Shown here piece by piece: positions 33,003 through 40,900 of a stretch of DNA of 64,000 bases. How positions within the stretch are numbered: position 1 is the first letter of the stretch; each line of letters opens with the position of its first letter. The notes under the pieces are model-generated. The model did not search any database and had not been told where the DNA came from. It saw only the letters and a program-made list of their open reading frames with translations. Source of the DNA: Ciborinia camelliae. Lineage: Eukaryota > Ascomycota > Leotiomycetes > Helotiales > Sclerotiniaceae. The position numbers were made by a program, and so were the translations under genes. The DNA lies in NCBI GenBank assembly GCA_025890175.1, contig JANPYM010000014.1:1192299-1256298 (forward strand), in the 5' to 3' direction.

Positions 33003-33108
33003 AGTTCGATGGTCTAATGGTTATGATATCTCGTTCACATACTGTGAATTCACTCCTGAACTCAGTTCTGGACCGAGATGGTTCCGGGTTCGAGACCCGG
33101 TCGGACTA
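33003..33108 (+). tRNA. tRNA-Val (anticodon CAC) with a 33-nt intron
   Basis: Acceptor stem AGTTCGA (33003-33009) pairs with TCGGACT (33101-33107); discriminator A 33108. D-arm contains GGTCTAATGGTTATGAT (A box). Anticodon stem TCTCG (33029-33033) pairs with CGAGA (33074-33078), loop TTCACA plus C33073, anticodon CAC at 33036-33038. The intron 33040-33072 lies one base 3' of the anticodon, the canonical nuclear tRNA position. T stem CCGGG/CCCGG encloses TTCGAGA (B box). CCA is not encoded, as expected in eukaryotes. Confidence 0.95.
33040..33072 (+). other. tRNA-Val intron
   Basis: 33 nt between A37 and C38 of the tRNA, to be removed by the tRNA splicing endonuclease. Bases CTGTGAA near its start can pair with the anticodon-loop region (TTCACA), as in the canonical anticodon-intron helix. 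Confidence 0.85.
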
Positions 33109-33346
33109 TACACATTCTCAGTAAATGTTCTTTTTGATGTATTTTTTGATGCTTCATATCTTGGTATAGCTTCAACTCCAGATGCCTTTGCTTTTGGGGG
33201 TCTATATAGTTTTTTTTTTGACCTCGAGATGTTCTATTATGTAATCATATACGCACAGACCATAACCTTAAATATTTGGTAGGAACACCAAAACCTTCAA
33301 TCTTTAATTCCAAATAATAAATAGACTTCATCAAATCTCTCTTGTC
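33109..33346. other. tRNA 3' flank
   Basis: A T-rich run at 33210-33220 (TTTTTTTTTT) lies about 100 bp downstream, and a short TTTTT run at 33131-33135 is closer to the tRNA. Either could act as a Pol III terminator. Confidence 0.4.
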
Positions 33347-33751
33347 TGATAAAATGACGCCCGGCATCAATGAACGGGCGTCAGTTTAAATGAATATTTT
33401 AATTATGCCACCAATTCGGTACTAAAGTTAAATGTATAAAAAATAAAGCTAAAGCTTGTGCTACCCTACTTGCCCTCCTGCTCTCCTGCCCTCCTGCCCC
33501 CTACTCATACTAGCTTTTCCGAACCGAATCAGTCGTTCTAGTGATCGATGCGGATCGAATTATAGCTTCCGGGGAGAAGGGAAAGGGAGGAAGGGTAGAA
33601 CGGTTGAAGAGTAGAGCGGTAGAATAAGGAGGATGAAGATAGGGCTTATAACATTTTTTTATACGTTTCGCCTTTGATCCGAATCAGTCCTGCAATTAAA
33701 CCATTCAATTAAACCAACGCCCGCATGGGGGCGGGTGGCGTCATTTTATCA
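33347..33751. repeat. MITE-like element, about 405 bp, with inverted ends and subterminal hairpins
   Basis: Ends are TGATAAAATGACGCC (33347-33361) and its perfect inverse (33737-33751). Just inside the left end GACGCCCG and CGGGCGTC form a perfect subterminal hairpin (about 33356-33382). Inside the right end CGCCCGC and GCGGG pair similarly. No ORF. Flanks show no clear target duplication. Likely a non-autonomous class II element. Confidence 0.7.
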
Positions 33752-34984
33752 CCTACCCTCCCGTCTACACAAAGTAGAATGAAACCCTGGGAAAGGCTAT
33801 CATTCCATCGTCATCGCACCATCTGTTGCTTCAATTTTAAAATTTCTCTTGCAAAGCATTTCCTTCAAGACTTCTGACCAGTATTATGTATGTCAAGGTT
33901 CAAAGTTGAACATCCAATAGCTAATTAGCCATCTGAAGTATATAGCTAGTCTAAGCCGCTGCTGTACAATCTTTTATTACTATCTGCTCGTTGTATCAGA
34001 GAGGATGTCAGATTAATTGTACTGATTTCCTAAGGTCGAATGAGTTCTTGAGTTAAGTTGGTCTTCCCGGCCACCTCCATGAGCGCATCACGCCCAACTA
34101 AAACCTCAAAGTATCAAGTTCCCATCGGGACTTTGTCTTCAATTGCTTGCTTCCTCTCATGGCAGTCACTTGCCGCTCTGAAGTATGCAAAAACTTTCTA
34201 CCATGAAAAATAGCACAAAGTAGTCTATCCCCTCCATCGTCAGGATAGCCAAAAACTAGAATTCTCTTCATAGTAGTTTGAATATCAATATAATAGGTTA
34301 AAAATAATATTCAAGATAATTAAAACTAGAAGACGATGGGAGGGGATAGCACGCATAAATCTACAGTAATAGATTTATCAACATTTATGCGCTAAATTCC
34401 TACACCTGGAAATTCTTCTGTGGACATTCTTCAGGGGCGACAAGTTTGGAGGTAATAGAGAGTCAAATAATGCAAGATCACCAGTATCGAGGTCTACACA
34501 AGAGACTAGACTTCAGTCCGGACCATGATCGCAAGGTAAAGGCAGGTAAGTGGCCAGTAAATTCCCGTCGGGAAAATTCTTATCTATCCCTGTGACTTAG
34601 ATCTCATCAGTGGTTGTGGCGGAAATAATTGTTTCGGCTTGATTATAAGCTTCATTCCTCAGCAAATGTTTTTGTTGATCACTGACATCTTCTCTATGTT
34701 TCCTTGGTCGCCGCGCTCCAAGAATGCTTGGATATCCACATCACATATTTCGCGAAACTGGCGAATATGCACGCGCTTGGGAGAGGGGGGTGGGTTAGGC
34801 GAATACCCTCTGTTTATAACCTGAGTGATCTACTGAAATATGATGAAGTTTTATCCCTAGCAAATTACGGTGCTTCTTGTCCCTTTTGCCCATTGCACTC
34901 TCTCTTTTGCGCCTGTCTTTTCGTAGTCAATCATTCATTCCGCTGCCCTTTTACAGGACTGTTCACAATCTTTTTACATTTATA
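33752..34984. other. Intergenic region upstream of the chitin-binding gene
   Basis: Contains the imperfect inverted repeat described separately (34225-34349). ORFs 34639-34985 overlap the presumed promoter and 5' UTR of the next gene and are not supported. Confidence 0.5.
34225..34349. repeat. Short inverted-repeat element with adjacent hairpin
   Basis: CTATCCCCTCC-ATCGTC (34225-34241) faces GACGATGGGAGGGGATAG (34332-34349); one base is missing in the left copy. Directly downstream a second hairpin GCATAAAT...ATTTATGC (34353-34391) has an inner stem TAAATCTA/TAGATTTA. AT-rich interior, no ORF. It may be a small MITE. Confidence 0.6.
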
Positions 34985-37900
34985 ATGATTTTCCCCAAAG
35001 CAGCAGTGTGGGCTGCGGCTCTGGGTCTTACCGTTTCGACGGTTTTGAGTGAGAGTTCTGGTGGAAATCTTAGTGATAAAGTAGCGAGAGCAGAGGAAGC
35101 GCCTGTCGTGTAAGTTTACTTTTGAATGTCTAAGTTTTGAATGGAGGTATCGATTTCGTTTGAAGGAAATATTCACTAACAACGGCTTCAACTGTACAGA
35201 GCTAAACGACAGTTTTCACCCTCAAATCCTCAAGATGGTCTTTCGATTGCCAATCTCGTGAAATCACGAGGATTGACCGACCGCTCTTCTATCGCTGACT
35301 TCCTAGGCTCGTCAGGTATGGATCATAGCTCAATATCTGATTTCATGTCACAATTATTCGGGGGCAAAGGCGGGAAATCGGGCTTTGGTCCTGGAGGGTC
35401 CAACGGCCTTGGTGGTTCTAGCCAGGGAGGCAGCAATAACTTCCCAGGGGGTTTTGGCCATGCTGGTAATAGCGGTGGACATAAAGGATCAAACGGATTT
35501 CCTAAATTTCCTGGCTTCTCTGATGTCTTTGGAGATGATGATTACCCAAACAACAGCCCAGGGAGTAACTATCCAGGAGGTCATGGGGGCCAAGGAAGTG
35601 GTTCAGGTCAAGGAAGCGGTTCAGGCCTTGGAAGTAATGGATATTGGTCTCCCTACACTCCACTCTTCGAATTTCTACAAGGTTTAGGGGTTGATCCATA
35701 TTATACCTCCCAGTTTCTCTACAGTTTGGATGCTACTGCCGTCGCCCACTTTTTAAAAGGGCCCGGTGACAGTTCCATCTCTGTCTTTATGCGGGAGGCC
35801 GCTGCTGGCGTTTACTCAATCGGCGATTTTCTTACCTATTTGGATGACCTCTCCCGCTATAACTTCTTACAATCGTTGGGTTTCCCTTTGATTAGCGGTT
35901 TTCCAAACCCGCCCGTATCTCCACTCCCACCGAACTTGTTGGTTACTTCAACTTCCGCATCCCAAGTTCTTGTTGGAGGGACTTCGACTACTTCAACTTC
36001 CTCAAGCCAAATTGGTCTTGTAAGCACTCCCACTTCTAGAATAAGCACTCCCACTTCTAGAACATCCACTTCTGCAAGTGGAAATGCTTTTGTAAGCACT
36101 CCAACTTCTAGAACATCCACTTCTGCAAGTGGAAATGCTTTTGTAAGCACTCCAACTTCTAGAACATCCAGTTCTGCAAGTGGAAATGCTTTTGTAAGCA
36201 CTCCAACTTCTAGAACATCCAGTTCTACAAGTGGAAATGCTTTTGTAAGCACTCCAACTTCTAGAACATCCGGTTCTACAAGTGGAAATGCTTTTGTAAG
36301 CACTCCAACTTCTAGAACATCCGGTTCTACAAGTGGAAATGCTTTTGTAAGCACTCCAACTTCTAGAACATCCAGTTCTACAAGTGGAAATGCTTTTGTA
36401 AGCACTCCAACTTCTAGAACTTCAACTTCCTCAAGCCAAATTGGTCTTGTAAGCACTCCAACTTCTAGAATAAGCACTCCCACTTCAAGAACATTCACTT
36501 CTGCAACCGGGAATCCTTTATCGCCCTCAACATCTAGAACTTCAACTTCCTCAAGCCAAATTGGTCTTGTAAGCACTCCAACTTCTAGAATAAGCACTCC
36601 CACTTCAAGAACATTCACTTCTGCAACCGGGAATCCTTTATCGCCCTCAACATCTAGAACTTCAACTTCCTCAAGCCAAGTTGGTCTTGTAAGCACTCCC
36701 ACTTCTAGAACATTCACTTCTGCAACCGGGAATCCTTTATCGCCCTCAACATCTAGAACTTCAACTTCCTCAAGCCAAGTTGGTCTTATAAGCACTTCCT
36801 CATCTACAAGCTCGGTAGCAACTCTGAGAACTTCCAGCACCAGTTCTTCGCCCCGTTCTAGTTCAAGCTCCGTATGATTTCTTAACCCTTTGGTGAACCA
36901 ATGCTAATATTGGAAAGTCCTCGATACTATCACTAGTAGGATCGACTTCGACTTCAAGTTCCTTTACCCGTTCCACTTCTAGTTCTGTATGGTACCCCAG
37001 GCCCAAGATAAATAAATCACTGCTAATCTTGAATAGTCGGTACTATCACTAGTTTCAAGTTCCCCGATCCGTTCCAGTTCTGTATGATTTTCTTATCCCT
37101 AAGATGATTCAATGCTAACAATTTTGGACAGACGTCGGCCCGACCATTAAGCGCGTCAACTTCAAGTTCCTTTACCCGTTCCACTTCTAGTTCTGTATGG
37201 TACCCCAGGCTTAAGATAAATAAATCAATGCTAATTTGGATAGTCGGCACTATCACTAGTTGCATCAACTTCAAGTTCCCCGATCCGTTTCAGTTCCAGT
37301 TCCAGTTCTGTATGATTTTCTTGTCCCTAAGATAAATCAATGCTAATAATTTTGAACAGACGTCGGCCCGACCATTAAGCGCGTCAACTTCAAGTTCTTC
37401 GACCTTAATTTCCTCGATCCGTTCCAGTTCCAGTTCCAGCTCTGTATGATTTCTTGTCCCTAAGATGAACCAATGCTAATAATTTTGAACAGACGTCGGC
37501 CCGACCATTAAGCGCGTCGACTTCAAGTTCTTCGACCTTAATTTCCTCTATCCGTTCCAGTTCCAGTTCTGTATGATTTTCCATGCCTAACATAAATAAA
37601 TCATTACTAATTTGGATAGTCGATATTATCACTAGTTGCATCGACTTCAAGTTCTTTGCCACGTTCTAGTTCTACTTCTAGTTCTGTATGATATTCCTCG
37701 CTCAACATAAATAAATCAATCAATACTAATATTCGATAGTCCTCGGCCCGACCATTAAGCGCATCGACGTCAAGTTCTTTGCCACGTTCTAGTTCTACTT
37801 CTAGTTCTGTATGATATTCCTCGCTCAACATAAATCAGTCAATACTAATATTCGATAGTCCTCGGCCCGACCATTAAGCGCATCGACGTCAAGTTCTTCG

Positions 37901-40900
37901 ACCTCAGGTCCTTTCACCCGTTCCAGTTCCAGTTCTGTATGATTTCCCTCTTAATATAAATAAATTGATGCTAATATTGAATAGTCCTCGGTACTATCAC
38001 TAGTTGCATCGACTTCAAGTTCCTTAACTCGTTCCAGTTCTACCTCTGGTTCTGTATGATTTTTCATGCCTAACAAACAAATTAATGCTAATAATTTTGG
38101 ATAGTCATCGGCCCGACCATTAAGCGCATCGACTTCAAGTTCTTCGACCTCAAGTCCTTCCACTCGTTCCAGTTCTAGTTCTGTATGATATTCCTCGCCC
38201 AACATAAATAGATCAATACTAATTTTGGATACCTTAGTCATCGGCCCGACCATTAAGCGCATCAACCTCGAGCTCCTTGACCCGTTCCAGTTCTAGTTCT
38301 GTATGAATTTCCATGCTTAAAACAAATTAATGCTAATAATTTGGGATAGTCCTCGGTACTATCACTAGTTTCATCGACTTCAAGTTTCTCTGCACGTTCC
38401 AGTTCTAGTTCTAGTTCTGTATGCTTTGCCTTGTTCTAATGGTAGTAAACGCTAATTTGGATAGTCTACAATACGGCCATTAGCCTCATCGAGTTCAACA
38501 AGCTCAACGAGCTTTTCAGTTCGTTCAAGCTCTAGCTCTGTATGTTTTGCCTTGTTCTAATAATAGTAAACGCTAATTTGGATAGTCTACAATACGGCCA
38601 TTAGCCTCATCAAGCTCAACAAGCTCAACGAGTTCTCCAGTTCGTTCAAGCTCTAGTTCCGTACGTCTTTTCTTATATTTTGTATAAGATAATGGGATGC
38701 TAATTTGACTAGTCTTCGATAATATCATTAGCCTCATCGAGTTCAACAAGCTCAACGAGCTTTTCAGTTCGTTCAAGCTCTAGCTCTGTATGTTTTGCCT
38801 TGTTCTAATGGCAGTAAACGCTAATTTGGATAGTCTACAATACGGCCATTAGCCTCATCGAGTTCAACAAGCTCAACGAGCTTTTCAGTTCGTTCAAGCT
38901 CTAGCTCTGTATGTTTTGCCTTGTTCTAATGGCAGTAAACGCTAATTTGGATAGTCTACAATACGGCCATTAGCCTCATCGAGCTCAACGAGTTCCTCGG
39001 TCCGCTCCAGCTCTACCTCCGTATGATTTCTTCCATCCTGGCTATAATAAGTGAATGCTAATGTGTATAGTCTTCCGTACAACCATTAGCCTCATCAAGC
39101 TCAACTAGCTTCTCAATCCGTTCTAGCTCCAGTTCTGGTTCTAGTTCTGTCCGCTCTAGCTCTACCTCCGTATGCTTTCCACCTTGACTATAATAACTGA
39201 ATGCTAATGTGTATAGTCTTCTGTACAACCATTAGCCTCATCAAGCTCAACGAGCTTCTCAATCCGTTCTAGCTCCAGCTCTGGTTCTAGTTCTATCCGC
39301 TTTAGCTCCGTACGTCTTTTTTTGGTATATTGTATATGATGAATCGAGTATTAATTTGTATAGTCTTCCGTACAACCATTAGCTTCATCAAGCTCAACCA
39401 GCTTCTCAATCCGTTCTAGCTCCAGCTCTGGTTCTAGTTCTATCCGCTCTAGCTCCGTATGTCTTTTTTTGGTATATTGTATGTGATGAATCGAGTATTA
39501 ATTTGTATAGTCTTCTGTACAACCATTAGCCTCATCAAGCTCAACTAGCTCCTTAATCCGCTCCAGCTCCAGCTCTGGTTCTAGTTCTATCCGCTTCAGC
39601 TCTAGTTCTGTACGCTTTCTTTCATTATATCTACAATAATTAAATACTAATTTTTATAGTCTTCCGTACAACCATTAGCCTCATCAAGCTCAACGAGCTC
39701 AACAAGCTCTTCAGTCCGTTCCAGTTCTAGTACTAGCTTCGTACTTCCATTGCCTTCATCAAGCTCTAGTTCTGTATGTCTTTTCTGGTATATTGTGTAT
39801 GAATTGAATGCTAATTTGTGTGTAGTCTTCCGTGCGAACATTAGCTTCATTAAGCTCAACAAGCTCAATAAGCTCTTCAGTCCGTTCCAGTTCCAGTACT
39901 AGCTTTGTACTTCCATTGCCTTCATCAAGCTCTAGTTCTGTATGTCTTTTCTGGTATATTGTGTATGAATTGAATGCTAATTTGTGTGTAGTCTTCCGTG
40001 CGAACATTAGCTTCATTAAGCTCAACAAGCTCAATAAGCTCTTCAGTCCGTTCCAGTTCCAGTACTAGCTTTATACTTCCATTGCCTTCATCAACCTCAA
40101 CGAGTTCCTCGGTCCGTTCAAGTTCTAGCTCTGTATGTTTTTTCTGGTATATTATGTGTGTTAAACTGGATGCTAATTTATATAGTCTTCCGTGCAACCA
40201 TTAGCCTCATCAAGCTCAACGAGTTCATCGGTCCGCTTCAGTTCTAGTACTAGCTTCGTACTTCCATTGCCTTCATCAACCTCAACGAGTTCATCGGTCC
40301 GTTCAAGCTCTAGCTCTGTATGTCTTTTCTGGTATATTGTGTGTGATGAAGTGGATGCTAATTTATATACCTAGTCTTCCGTGCAACCATTAGCTTCATC
40401 AAGCTCAACGAGTTCCTCGGTCCGTTCCAGTTCCGTATGCTTTCCCTTATCTTATGTATGGAAAATGCCTTCTAACAGATTGCTAGTCACTGTCTTCATC
40501 CAGTACATCTGCTGTAGGACAGAGTCTCAGCTCTACTTCGTTACGGGTAATAAAATCTTTCCATTTTAAATTTATCCCCAATATGACTATGTAATGCTAA
40601 TAGATGTACAGTCATCCTCTTCCTCCCTCAGTAGCACTTCGGCTTTAGCTCTATCGACAAGCTCTACGTCATCTAGGGTAATAATACTTTCTCCTGTCAT
40701 ATATACACACACATAACTTGATATTTAAATATGAATGCTAAAAGCTTTATAGTTATCGTCATCTTCTTCAAGTAGCACTTCGACTTTGGCTCTAGTGACA
40801 AGCTCCACGTCATCTAGGGTAATAAACTTTTTTCTTATATATATATATGATGTTTGATGGCCATGTTAATGCTAATATTTCTACAGGCATCATCGTCATC

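Noticed and set aside
35857..36840. 327-codon minus-strand ORF (LEVGVLTKAFPL-type repeats)
   Set aside because: Exact antisense of the 51/120-bp coding repeats; unit length divisible by three leaves several frames open. The plus-strand frame has the signal peptide and domain continuity.
37023..40197. Many minus-strand ORFs with ELELERTEELVEL-type repeats
   Set aside because: Antisense shadows of the intron-exon array; they cross intron sequence and carry no domain.
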